A DNA stretch of 44,124 nucleotides from Pirellulaceae bacterium (GTDB lineage Bacteria; Planctomycetota; Planctomycetia; Pirellulales; Pirellulaceae). Below, in pieces: positions 8,438 through 17,356 of the stretch. Each line of letters opens with the position of its first letter. The stretch's first letter is position 1. The position numbers were made by a program, and so were the translations under genes. The notes beneath the pieces were generated by a model that saw only the letters and a program-made list of their open reading frames with translations, made no database searches and was not told the origin of the DNA. The stretch covers positions 1 to 44,124 of the forward strand of contig JADHUC010000059.1 in assembly GCA_016784735.1 (NCBI GenBank), written 5' to 3'.

Positions 8438-9313
8438 TCACAATCCGCGCCAGGCCTCCGGCCGCAGTGCTGATTTGCCGCGCGCGAGCGCAGCATCCAG
8501 CGTTTCCAACAGGCTCTCCTTGTCCCGCGAGAGCGTACCGGCTAACGGCACATAATTCGATGCGTGGTTCGTGCGGAACAGGCAACGGGTCAAACCGTTT
8601 GTGTGCAAGATAATCTGACGCAATTCGGCCAGCATGTCTTCCGGCCCCGGAAGCTCGAACTTGCCTTCCTGCCATTGTTGGTGAAGCGGCGTACCGGGCA
8701 CCAGCATCAGCGTCAGCAGCGATAAGTACGGCGGATCCATGTCGCTGACCACTCGACCGGTCGCCTCGGCATGTTCCGCTGAGAGTTCCGCACCACCCAT
8801 GCCCAGAATCCCAATGACCGAGATTCGAATACCCGCCGCCTTGGCATGGTGCACTGCCTCGATCATTTCGGAGGAAGTAGCTCCCTTATTGACTCGCCGG
8901 AGAACCTCATCGCTGCCGCTCTCCAGCCCGAGGTAGACGATCTGCAGGCGTTTTTCGCGGAGCAACGTCAATTCGTCGTGGCTCTTGTCCAGCAGATCGC
9001 GGGCATTGGCGTATGCTCCAACGCGTCGCAGGTTCGGAAAGGCGGCAGACAGCGCGTCGAGGATCGGGACAAGCCGGCGCGTGCTCAGCACCAGCGCGTT
9101 GCCGTCGGCCAGGAAGACTCGCATCGTGTCGGGGATTATCTCTCGCGTCAGCTCGATGTCTTCCAGCACTGCTTCAGCAGGCCGCACCTGAAACGGCTTG
9201 TCCAAGTACGTACCGCAAAACGCACACTCGTTGTGAGAACAGCCGTACGTGATCTGCAGGATGTAGCTATCGGCCTCGCTCGGCGGCCGAACGACCGTAC
9301 CGTAGTAACGCAT
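8438..9313 (-). CDS. Radical SAM protein with a CX4CX2C cluster motif
   Basis: The [4Fe-4S] motif is C25-x4-C30-x2-C33 in ITYGCSHNECAFC. The opening MRYYGTVVRPPSEADS matches the usual start of this radical SAM family, so the ATG at 9313 is chosen over the GTG at 9328. Further family features are VYLGLESGSDEVLRRVNKG and GIRISVIGILGMGG, typical of the TIM-barrel SAM-binding strands. The length of about 291 aa is normal. It would cleave S-adenosylmethionine to a 5'-deoxyadenosyl radical; the substrate is unknown. It begins 35 bp after the SecD-like gene's stop, so the two are probably co-transcribed. Confidence 0.88.
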   Translation of the reverse strand: MRYYGTVVRPPSEADSYILQITYGCSHNECAFCGTYLDKPFQVRPAEAVLEDIELTREIIPDTMRVFLADGNALVLSTRRLVPILDALSAAFPNLRRVGAYANARDLLDKSHDELTLLREKRLQIVYLGLESGSDEVLRRVNKGATSSEMIEAVHHAKAAGIRISVIGILGMGGAELSAEHAEATGRVVSDMDPPYLSLLTLMLVPGTPLHQQWQEGKFELPGPEDMLAELRQIILHTNGLTRCLFRTNHASNYVPLAGTLSRDKESLLETLDAALARGKSALRPEAWRGL

Positions 9314-9348
9314 ATTGGCACCATACACCGAGTGGCGAACGCAGGCAA

Positions 9349-10887
9349 TCAGCCAAGCGGGTCGCCGCGGCCTTGATCCTGTCGCTCGGTGGTAATGACT
9401 GCCATCGGCAACAGCAGGCAGAAACAGGAAGTCACCAGGGCTGCCATACTGCCGAGCACGACGGGCCCCGCGATGCTACGCACGGCAAATGTCCCCATCG
9501 CGTACACGACGATTCCGGAAAACCACAACGCCGCCAACGCCAAGGCGAAGGGTATCGCGCTGCGCAGAAAGCCACCCCAGATGGAACTCACCGAACTCAG
9601 TTCGTCGCGACTCCGGCGGCGTACCGACTCGCAGATCAACAGTTTGCCCACGACCGCCAGCAGCAATATCGCAGCCGACGCAAATATCAATGGCATCGTC
9701 ACGGCCGCGTGGACGAGTTCGATCGTCGCAAGCACTATCAAGACCTGGAGTGAACTCGCCAGGCTGCCGCCCAAACCCATTAGGCCGTATCGCAGCAGCA
9801 GCACCAGCCAGATCGCCACCAGCGCGCCAAGTGCGATAGAGATAACAAGCCCCGCCGTTTGGTGCGCCGTTCCGTCCGAAGCAATTGCCGTCTCACTGAC
9901 CGGCGTTTCGTTGAGCATCACCGGCAGCGTTCCGGCGTGCAGCACGTTGACAATGAAGTCGACATCTTCTTGCGTGAAACTGCCTGTGATCTGGCCACGA
10001 TCTCTGATCTGGCTGATGACCCGTGGCGCGGAAAGCACCTGCCCGTCGAACAAGATGGCCATCCGTTGATAAGTATCTCTCGCCTCGTCCGGCAGATTGC
10101 TGCCGGTCAGCGCGCCCATTAAACCAGCGCCCTGCCCTCTCATATTGAATCTTACGCAGGGCCTCATGGTCTCGTCATAGCCACGGCTGACCATGCCAAG
10201 ATGTTCGCCTTTGACGTGGAACCTGGGGTCTTCGTCGACGATCATCAATACATCGATCTCGACGCTGTCCAGTTCAATCTGATTCCACGCGGTCAATTCC
10301 CCCGTGGTGGCGTTGCGAATAACGTCACCCGCCACTTGTACTCTGAGCGCACCGAGTTTGCCGTCTTCTCCTTCCTCGCGGTCCACGCGCGCCCAGTAGC
10401 CCACGATGGTGTCGTCACCATCCCTGACGTTTTTCGCTCGCCGCTTGTTCCGGTCTTGCGCCTGCTGTTTGGCCAGGTTGATCACGTATTCATGCGGGGC
10501 ATGGTTTGGCTTGGCCACAATGCGGAATTCCAGCGTCCCGGCTGTACTGATCAGCTTCTTGATCATTGCCAATTCGCGGCGGTCCGCTTGCGGAACGACG
10601 ATCTCCACCTGCCACTCGCCGTAGCGACGTACAACGACTTCTTTCATGCCAGCGGGATTGACACGGTTTGTCAGCGCCCGGATCAAACTCGGCCAGTCGA
10701 CCACCGCCGGAGAGCCGCCCGCTTCGTCGTCTGTCACGAGTGCGTTTCGGTCCACCTCGTAGACCAATTGCACGCCGCCGGTGAAGTCGAGCCCCATATT
10801 CGGCGGCCAGGCCACGATGACGACCACAAGTAATACAATCGCAACAAACACCAGTACCGCGAAAGACAAAACCGTCAGTAGTCTCAT
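9349..10887 (-). CDS. Divergent SecD-like membrane protein lacking the TM4 Asp/Asn
   Basis: The start at 10887 has GGAGGAG 6-8 bases upstream; the upstream in-frame extension has none. After a first membrane helix comes GLDFTGGVQLVYEVD (32-46), a SecD/SecF signature. The periplasmic part includes STAGTLEFRIVA, as in the SecD P1 domain, and QVLSAPRVISQI...ITGSF, as in SecD. Several C-terminal membrane helices follow. At the usual TM4 signature AVDANVLIFERIREE this protein reads AVVGKLLICESVRRR (411-425): the conserved Asp is Val413 and the Asn is Lys415. SecDF uses that Asp for proton-driven protein export, so this is likely a paralogue with altered function. No SecF partner is adjacent. Confidence 0.85.
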   Translation of the reverse strand: MRLLTVLSFAVLVFVAIVLLVVVIVAWPPNMGLDFTGGVQLVYEVDRNALVTDDEAGGSPAVVDWPSLIRALTNRVNPAGMKEVVVRRYGEWQVEIVVPQADRRELAMIKKLISTAGTLEFRIVAKPNHAPHEYVINLAKQQAQDRNKRRAKNVRDGDDTIVGYWARVDREEGEDGKLGALRVQVAGDVIRNATTGELTAWNQIELDSVEIDVLMIVDEDPRFHVKGEHLGMVSRGYDETMRPCVRFNMRGQGAGLMGALTGSNLPDEARDTYQRMAILFDGQVLSAPRVISQIRDRGQITGSFTQEDVDFIVNVLHAGTLPVMLNETPVSETAIASDGTAHQTAGLVISIALGALVAIWLVLLLRYGLMGLGGSLASSLQVLIVLATIELVHAAVTMPLIFASAAILLLAVVGKLLICESVRRRSRDELSSVSSIWGGFLRSAIPFALALAALWFSGIVVYAMGTFAVRSIAGPVVLGSMAALVTSCFCLLLPMAVITTERQDQGRGDPLG

Positions 10888-11122
10888 GTCGACTCCTCCG
10901 CAGCCAAATCTGCTTGTTCCTCTTCGCCCACGCACGGTGGAAGCCACTCATGGGCATCCCGCCAGTGTACCCTCTGACGCCAGACGCCGCACCATCCGCG
11001 AGCCTCTTTCCGGTCGTTCGAGTTGTCGGTACGATGATGGATCGTACGGGAGGTTCGTAGTGCCGCCTTCGGCTTGTGTAGGGTGGGCCCCGAAGACCTG
11101 TCTTCACCCACAAATCACCATA
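10888..11122. other. Non-coding gap, first part, with one hairpin
   Basis: No gene was recognised between the SecD-like gene start and the hairpin array. Bases 11084-11110 form a TGGG...CCCA-flanked hairpin with arms GAAGAC (11092-11097) and GTCTTC (11100-11105). The first 20 bases carry the Shine-Dalgarno of the SecD-like gene. Short open frames here overlap in several phases and have no recognisable protein. Confidence 0.5.
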
Positions 11123-11343
11123 CCCCTGCCTGCTCGTCAGGCAGGTGGATCAGTTTGAAAAGCTAGAGAAATCAGACCAATACTCCACCCAGACCCCTGC
11201 CGCCTCGTGCGGCAGGTGAATCAGTTTCGAGCCCAAGCCCGAAACTTGCGCTCCTGCCAGACAAGCTGGCAGGGGGCGCGCGATGTCGACTTTCTGTTTC
11301 TAGCCGGTCAAACTGGCGTTCCTGCCACGCAAGGTGGCAGGGG
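11123..11343. repeat. Four-copy hairpin array, two copies in each orientation
   Basis: Copies at 11123-11158 and 11194-11229 are in plus orientation; those at 11241-11275 and 11309-11343 are inverted. Each has an 8-bp perfect stem CCTGCCNN/NNGGCAGG with a 5-base loop (CTCGT, CTCGT, and CTTGT or CTTGC read in the same sense). A tail ending [AC]AGTTT follows. The two inner stem bases differ in every copy (TG/CA, GC/GC, AG/CT, and GT or AC types), yet pairing is always kept. This is compensatory variation as in REP/BIME elements. The array ends about 45 bp before the next gene. Confidence 0.8.
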
Positions 11344-11388
11344 CGAGACGAAAAATGCCACAGCTAAGCCGCGATAGGAGGACACACG

Positions 11389-14300
11389 ATGAAAATGGCA
11401 TATCTTTCCAGTTGCTTTCTGGTGTACCTATGCATGGGCAGTACAACGGCGCAAGCCGCGTCTGAATCCAAGCTTGACGTTCCCATGGATCGCGATCTGG
11501 TCAGTGTCGTTGTCCGGTTTGGTTTGAAGGATACGCAACCGGCTACGTGGGAAGGGAACTACCAACTGACGCGCGGCCAGGTCGTAGCGACCGATGGTTG
11601 GCGTTTTGCCGAAGGCGACTTCGCGACCGGGTCGGAGTTCAAACTGGCTGTGCGCCGCTTCTTTCCGCGGTTCTGGAACCGTCGCGGTCGCGACGCGAGT
11701 ACGCTGCCGATGGAACCGAACGGATTCGTACTCACGATCGCAGATATGGCTCCGTCTGCATCGCTGGAGGTGAAAACGTCGAATGGCGATTTCACTGTGC
11801 CGGTTGGCAAACTCCAGTACGGTGGTCCGAGGCGAGCGTTGGGCGGAAATGTGGAGTTCGAGCGTTTGCCCACCTCGCGTCTGATCGTCAAGTCCGGTAC
11901 GGAAGACGCGTACCCGTGTGCGTTGATGGGGCCGAAAGGACAACTTTGCGTCGCCTATGTCGCCTTTACGCACGGAGTCGGATTCCAGTCGCGTCTTCCC
12001 ATTACCACGGCCCCGCCGGATTTCGCCTACCTGGCGAAGCCTACGGGCGGCGACCAAGTCATGTTCTTGGAGTTCCGAGACGGCAAATGGACAACGCCGA
12101 CGGCGGTCACCGACGGAGACGATGATCTGTTCGGTTTGGCCATGGCCTTCGACGGCCAAGATCGGCTCTGGGTGTTCTGGTCGGAGAATGTGAAAGAGAA
12201 TTGGGACCTCTACGCGAAAGTGCGAAACGGCGATGGCTGGTCGGATCCGATCCGGATTACCACCGCGCCGGGATCCGACTTCAATCACGTAGCGGCCACG
12301 GACGCCGAAGGCCGAGTGTGGCTGGCGTGGCAGAGTTTTGGTGAGACGAATTCGGATATCTGCGCGGCGCGTCAAGACGGAGACACATTTGGCAAGCCGA
12401 CGACCGTGGGGGCGAGCAGAGCCAACGATTGGGCGCCGTCGATTGCCACGTCCCAGGATGGCCGAGTGGCCGTGGCATGGGATTCGTATGCCAAGGGCAA
12501 TTACGATGTAGTCACGAAGATTTGCCGGAGAGGACAGTGGGGCGACGAGCGAGTCATTGCCGGTACGCTGAAAAACGAAGCTCGATCAAGCCTCGCCTTC
12601 GACCAGCAAGACCGATTGTGGATTGCCTACGAAGTATCGCCCGAAGGCTGGGGCAAGGACTATGGGCCGTATGACCAAGGCCCGAAGGCCACGGCGCTGT
12701 ATCAAAAGCGGGCCATCGGCGTGAAGGTCTTGAAGGCCAATACACTGTACGAGCCGGAATCCGACGTGAATCGCGCGCTGCCCATGCCGGACGGCCGGAG
12801 GCGATGGCCGAAAGCCGGAGACGCTGTCAAGGCGGGTGGGCCAAAGCTAGCTGTCGACGCTAATGGTCGGCTATGGCTGTCCGCCCGGATACGTATGACG
12901 CGCTTTGACAGTGTCATCGGCGGTTCATGGCTGAGCCATTTGACCACGCTCGATTCTGACGGCTGGCGACCGGCCGTTATGATCCCGCAATCGGACGGCT
13001 TTCTGCACGAGGCGTCCGCCTTGGCAGCGGCACCGGGCGGCGGTTTGTACACCGTCTCCTGTTCGGACAGCCGTTTTCGCGTTGCTGCGACTTTCGGCAT
13101 GCCGCGAAGAGGCCGCAAAAAACCGGCTGCAGCCAAACCGGCCACGACTCGATCGTACGTCACGTATCCCGACGCCGTGTTCAACAAGGAAATCGTCATC
13201 GCCGATACCGGCGTGCTGGCTGGGCCGGGTGGCGAATGCAAACTCGTTGCCGTCAAGTCCGACGTTCCGACCGGCCCGTCGAAGGCGGCACGCGAGGAAG
13301 CCGAGCACGTGGCGGCAATGCATGCCTACCGCACCGAGGTGGATGGCAAGCCGCTGCGGATCGTCCGAGGCGAATTCCACCGCCACACCGAGATATCGAG
13401 CGACGGCGCTGGCGACGGCACGGTCTTCGATATGTGGCGGTACGGGATAGACATGGCAGCCTTGGATTGGATCGGCAGCGGCGACCACGACAACGGCAAC
13501 GGCCGCGAGTTCTCGTGGTGGTTCACACAGAAGACAACGTCGATCTTCCAGGTGCCCGATGCGTTCACGCCGATGTACACGTACGAGCGCAGTTGCACAT
13601 ATCCCGACGGGCACCGCAACGCCGTGTTCGCCAAACGCGGTATTCGACCGCTGAATCGGCTCCGCAGCGGCCTGGGCAAAGCCATGGACGACCTGCCGCC
13701 GGACGAGAAGCGGCCCAGCAGCGCCGACACCCGGATGTTCTACAACTACTTGCGCTACTTCGACGGTGTGTGCGCCAGCCATACCAGCGGCACGGGCATG
13801 GGAACCGACTGGCGCGACAACGACCCAAAGGTCGAACCGATCGTCGAGATCTACCAAGGCGACCGCCAGAATTACGAACGGCCAAGTGCCCCGCGCACGA
13901 ACACAGCCGAGTATTCGATCGGCGGCTGGCGGCCGTTAGGGTTCGTTTCCAGAGCCTTACTGATGGGCTATCGTCTCGGCTTCCAGTCATCCAGCGACCA
14001 CATATCGACGCACATGAGCTACTGCAACGTCTGGGTCGAGGAGCCCACGCGCGAAGCTATCTTGGAAGGCATGAAACTTCGCCGCGTCTACGGCGCCACC
14101 GACAACATTATCGCCGACGTGCGTTGTGGCGAGCATTTCATGGGCGAGGAGTTCACGGTCGAAAAGCCTCCGACGTTAAGCGTGAAGTTGATTGGAACGG
14201 CCGCCTTCGCCGAAGTGGTGATCGTGAAGGACAACGAGTACGTATATTCGATCGAGCCGAACGAGCGAACCGTCGAATTCCAATGGACTGATCTCGCCGC

Positions 14301-14460
14301 CAAGGCCGGAGAGACCAGCTACTATTACGTTCGCGGCATCCAGCAGGGAGAAACGGAAACGCGGAAGATATCTGGCACCACGGGCGGGAGAATCCCCTAC
14401 GAGTTCAATAACGGCGAAATCGTTTGGGTCTCGCCGATGTGGATTACCTACAAACCGTAG
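11389..14460 (+). CDS. Secreted beta-propeller protein with C-terminal PHP-type (DUF3604-like) domain
   Basis: The start has AGGAGG 8 bases upstream and a signal peptide (residues 1-24, ending TAQAA). Residues 180-560 are beta-propeller-like repeats with recurring DGQDRLWVFWS, DAEGRVWLAWQS, SQDGRVAVAWDS and DQQDRLWIAYE blades. From about 655 a PHP-type metal-hydrolase domain begins: GEFHRHTEISSDG near 658-670, DWIGSGDHDNGNG near 693-705, then CASHTSG and a later QSSSDH. These His/Asp residues fit metal ligands of the PHP fold. The substrate is unknown; an exported phosphoesterase or related hydrolase is the reasonable guess. The last 17 bp overlap the convergent gene on the other strand. Confidence 0.87.
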   Translation: MKMAYLSSCFLVYLCMGSTTAQAASESKLDVPMDRDLVSVVVRFGLKDTQPATWEGNYQLTRGQVVATDGWRFAEGDFATGSEFKLAVRRFFPRFWNRRGRDASTLPMEPNGFVLTIADMAPSASLEVKTSNGDFTVPVGKLQYGGPRRALGGNVEFERLPTSRLIVKSGTEDAYPCALMGPKGQLCVAYVAFTHGVGFQSRLPITTAPPDFAYLAKPTGGDQVMFLEFRDGKWTTPTAVTDGDDDLFGLAMAFDGQDRLWVFWSENVKENWDLYAKVRNGDGWSDPIRITTAPGSDFNHVAATDAEGRVWLAWQSFGETNSDICAARQDGDTFGKPTTVGASRANDWAPSIATSQDGRVAVAWDSYAKGNYDVVTKICRRGQWGDERVIAGTLKNEARSSLAFDQQDRLWIAYEVSPEGWGKDYGPYDQGPKATALYQKRAIGVKVLKANTLYEPESDVNRALPMPDGRRRWPKAGDAVKAGGPKLAVDANGRLWLSARIRMTRFDSVIGGSWLSHLTTLDSDGWRPAVMIPQSDGFLHEASALAAAPGGGLYTVSCSDSRFRVAATFGMPRRGRKKPAAAKPATTRSYVTYPDAVFNKEIVIADTGVLAGPGGECKLVAVKSDVPTGPSKAAREEAEHVAAMHAYRTEVDGKPLRIVRGEFHRHTEISSDGAGDGTVFDMWRYGIDMAALDWIGSGDHDNGNGREFSWWFTQKTTSIFQVPDAFTPMYTYERSCTYPDGHRNAVFAKRGIRPLNRLRSGLGKAMDDLPPDEKRPSSADTRMFYNYLRYFDGVCASHTSGTGMGTDWRDNDPKVEPIVEIYQGDRQNYERPSAPRTNTAEYSIGGWRPLGFVSRALLMGYRLGFQSSSDHISTHMSYCNVWVEEPTREAILEGMKLRRVYGATDNIIADVRCGEHFMGEEFTVEKPPTLSVKLIGTAAFAEVVIVKDNEYVYSIEPNERTVEFQWTDLAAKAGETSYYYVRGIQQGETETRKISGTTGGRIPYEFNNGEIVWVSPMWITYKP

Positions 14461-17341
14461 TTATCAGGACGACCCAATCGTCGCCCGGACTTGACGGCGG
14501 TGAGCCCAGAGGGACCGTTTGTCCTCCTTGAAGCTCGGCGGTCTTGCCTTCGAAACGGCCGCCGCGCGGGTTGTACCAACGTAGCGTTAGCGAGCCTTCG
14601 ACGGCGGACAGATCCAGCCGGCCAGTGCTCGTTGCCGACGGCAGATAGAGGGCGTAGACTTCGCCCGACTTGGCGAATACCTGCGGCCCCATACGATCCG
14701 TCTTCGTCCCGCGACTGCGAGTCACCTCGATCGACGCGGCGCCCGCAATCAGTTTGTCGGCGGGTTGCATCTCGTGGAACGGCAGCTCTTCGACGAATCG
14801 TCGCGCATACCAGACGTAGTCCCATAGCTTATCTCGCTCGCGCGTCTTGAAGCTGTCGGTTTCCAGCAGGTCGCCGAGGATAAACTCGATGTTGCCGCCG
14901 GACAGATACGTGGGCCAAAGTTTCTCCTTGCGCCAGCGTTCGGCGTCGTCCACCGGAATCCAGCCCTTCTCCTGCCCCTTGTCGATCGTAAACTCGTCCA
15001 TCGAAACCGGCAGTGGCCGTCCCGTCTTGGCCGTAGCTTCCCGGAACTGTTCGGTCAACTCGTCAATCTTCCTCTGGCCGAGCTGAATCGAAGTCAGACT
15101 GAACCGCTCGTCGCCGAAAGTGAATCGCAGGGCTTCGATTGGGTCCTTTGCTGAATGCACGGTAATCGGATGATCGTACGGATCGACGGCGCGTACAAAG
15201 TCGGCGAATGCACGAACTCGCTCCGGCCCGAGGTCGAATCCGATGTTGTATTCCTCGCACAGGTTCCATTCCAGTGCCAAATGGTGGCCAAACCGTGCGA
15301 TCATCTCGCGGTAATAGAGCTTTCGTTCTCTGCCAAGTTCACCGTCGTCCAATTCTCGCTTGTTGGGCTCCTCGGCTTCATTGAACACGAAATGCAGGAA
15401 GATGCCTTTGCGTTGGGCGTGTGCAAAGACCGTTTCCCACTGGCGCAGCTTGCTGATATCGAAGTGCAGGTTGTCGTTGTCCGGGCTGCCTTTCGGGTTC
15501 GGCGAACCTGTCCACGGACACACGTCGCCCCCGTCGCCGCCAATGTTCATTGTCAGGAAGTAGATGCTGTTAACGTGCTTTGACGCCAGATAGTTCAATG
15601 CCCCCAGGATCGCGCGGCCCTTGCCGCCGCCCCAATCCGGATCGCCCGGTCGCCAGTCTTCGGCGTGATCTGCGTACTTGTGGCTTGGCGGCGTGCTATC
15701 GAAGCCGGCGTACGCGAGGAAATTCTCCGGACTGTCCGTGCCGCCGCGAATCCAATAGGGACCGTCCTTGAACTTCAGGTAGTGACCACCGACGTATTCC
15801 AGACGTCCCCATTTCAGATAGCCGGGCGCATCGGGATCAAGTGCACCAACCTCGAAAACGCCAGATTGGCCATCGCAGCCAGCCGCTTCTCCGGCATTCG
15901 GATCGAGTGAGACCGCGATGTCACTACCGGTGCGGAATGACGCTTCGAAGGTCCATTTGCCAGCCTCGTCGGGAGTGAACCGAACACGCCACACGTCGCC
16001 ATCACCGCCCCCGTGACCGTCGCCGTCGAAGAAGCCGGGGACAACGTATCGCTGTCCAGACGGACCGACAAACGTCACTTGCATGCGGTAATCCAGGAAC
16101 GGGTTCGGCGAGTCGCCCGTTTCGCTGGCCGCCAGGCCGCGGAAGTTGACGGTGACGGGGTGCCAAACGCGTCGTTGGCCTTCGACAACAGGATCGAGGA
16201 TCGCAGCGCCGACCAACTTGAGAAACTGGTTGTATTCGGCCCCCGTGATCTCGTCCTCGCGCTGGTCCAACCCAAGTCGGACGATGACCATGTTCCAGGG
16301 CGGGATCACGAATAGGTCGTTATTGTTGTAGCCGCTGCGAGCGTAGGCGGTGATCGGCGCATCGGGCCATTTCCGCTCGCCGTCCGGTTTGATGCCGTTC
16401 GGCCACCAGTGGTAGCCGTACATTCCTGCACCCTTCCGGTCGCTGGTGGGAAGTGCGTCGGGAATGGACGCGGGTACCTGTACTCGTGTCGCCTCGCGGA
16501 CCCATTCGGCAGGGACCAGTTGCTTTCCGTCCCATTTGCCTTGGTGCAGGAACAGATGCCCGAATCGAGCGAGGTCACTCGCACTGATCTCGATGCCGCC
16601 GGTCCAGTTGGGCACCTTGCCCGTGCCGTCGACGTTCCAGTGGAACCGCGTCATGCCAATCGGATCGAGGACTCTGCGTTCCAAGTACTCTTGAAGCGGC
16701 TGGCCGGCGATCTTGGTCAGAACAAATCCATAGTGCTGCGTCGCCTCGTCCCAATACATGTATTTCGTACCGGGCGCGAAGAACGGCGGAAGCGGATCGA
16801 CCAGCGCGTTCTGATCGCCGCGACGGCGATCGTCGTAATCGTACGAGCCGCCAACGCCGTCGATTCCGGATGTCATGGTGGCTAGGTGGCGAAGCGTTAC
16901 CTTCGGGTAGTGCTCGGCGAGCGCCGGATCGAAGTCCTTGGCGAGCGTCTCCAGCGTACACCGTCCGTCTTCGATCAGCAGACCGTGAGCGGTACTGGTG
17001 AAGGCTTTCGTGACCGACCAGACGCGCTGGCGAGTGTCCGCTTCCGGGCCTTTCCAAATCATTCGCCCATTACGCACGATCACCAGCCGCGCGATTCCGT
17101 TCGATCCGGAGTGTTCCTCGATGTGGCGGACGGCCGCCTGTAGCTTGTCTGGGTCGACGTTTTGCGATGCGGGCGTCGCATCTTCCCAGTGTTCCCCGGG
17201 AAAGACTGCGGTACCAGCCTCCATCGCCAGGCTCGTTCCTGACGCTGCCAGAAACACCAGAGAGGCAACGAATGCGACGAGCGTGCTGGAGACCCTACGC
17301 GTCATCCAACGGGTCGGCCGCCACGTCAAGTAGTGGTTCAT
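14444..17341 (-). CDS. Secreted fusion: beta-lactamase-like serine hydrolase + DUF5060 + glycosidase-like TIM barrel + collagen-binding-like domain
   Basis: A 965-aa protein with a long N-terminal signal/anchor (residues 1-40). Residues 55-385 are a serine beta-lactamase-like (CubicO/PBP) domain with the SxxK motif S109-V-T-K112 in RVWSVTKAF. The third KTG/HxG-type motif is weak (ARSGYNNND). Residues 395-490 look like DUF5060 (SPNPFLDYRMQVTFVGP, VPGFFDGDG, WRVRFTPDEAGKWTFEASF). Residues 510-860 are an apiosidase-like GH barrel (WIRGGTDSPENFLAY, candidate acid/base in ALEWNLCEEYN, candidate nucleophile in PVSMDEFTI). The tail resembles the putative collagen-binding domain (YALYLPSATSTGRLDLS, RWYNPRGGRFEG). 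GGGAG precedes the ATG. It lies 15 bp after the tandem hydrolase stop, so probably one operon acting on an esterified glycan. Confidence 0.88.
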   Translation of the reverse strand: MNHYLTWRPTRWMTRRVSSTLVAFVASLVFLAASGTSLAMEAGTAVFPGEHWEDATPASQNVDPDKLQAAVRHIEEHSGSNGIARLVIVRNGRMIWKGPEADTRQRVWSVTKAFTSTAHGLLIEDGRCTLETLAKDFDPALAEHYPKVTLRHLATMTSGIDGVGGSYDYDDRRRGDQNALVDPLPPFFAPGTKYMYWDEATQHYGFVLTKIAGQPLQEYLERRVLDPIGMTRFHWNVDGTGKVPNWTGGIEISASDLARFGHLFLHQGKWDGKQLVPAEWVREATRVQVPASIPDALPTSDRKGAGMYGYHWWPNGIKPDGERKWPDAPITAYARSGYNNNDLFVIPPWNMVIVRLGLDQREDEITGAEYNQFLKLVGAAILDPVVEGQRRVWHPVTVNFRGLAASETGDSPNPFLDYRMQVTFVGPSGQRYVVPGFFDGDGHGGGDGDVWRVRFTPDEAGKWTFEASFRTGSDIAVSLDPNAGEAAGCDGQSGVFEVGALDPDAPGYLKWGRLEYVGGHYLKFKDGPYWIRGGTDSPENFLAYAGFDSTPPSHKYADHAEDWRPGDPDWGGGKGRAILGALNYLASKHVNSIYFLTMNIGGDGGDVCPWTGSPNPKGSPDNDNLHFDISKLRQWETVFAHAQRKGIFLHFVFNEAEEPNKRELDDGELGRERKLYYREMIARFGHHLALEWNLCEEYNIGFDLGPERVRAFADFVRAVDPYDHPITVHSAKDPIEALRFTFGDERFSLTSIQLGQRKIDELTEQFREATAKTGRPLPVSMDEFTIDKGQEKGWIPVDDAERWRKEKLWPTYLSGGNIEFILGDLLETDSFKTRERDKLWDYVWYARRFVEELPFHEMQPADKLIAGAASIEVTRSRGTKTDRMGPQVFAKSGEVYALYLPSATSTGRLDLSAVEGSLTLRWYNPRGGRFEGKTAELQGGQTVPLGSPPSSPGDDWVVLITTVCR

Positions 17342-17356
17342 CGTATTCTCCCTTGC

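Noticed and set aside
11123..11343. CRISPR array
   Set aside because: The four units are hairpins in mixed orientation with uneven spacing and variable stems; no constant direct repeat with unique spacers.
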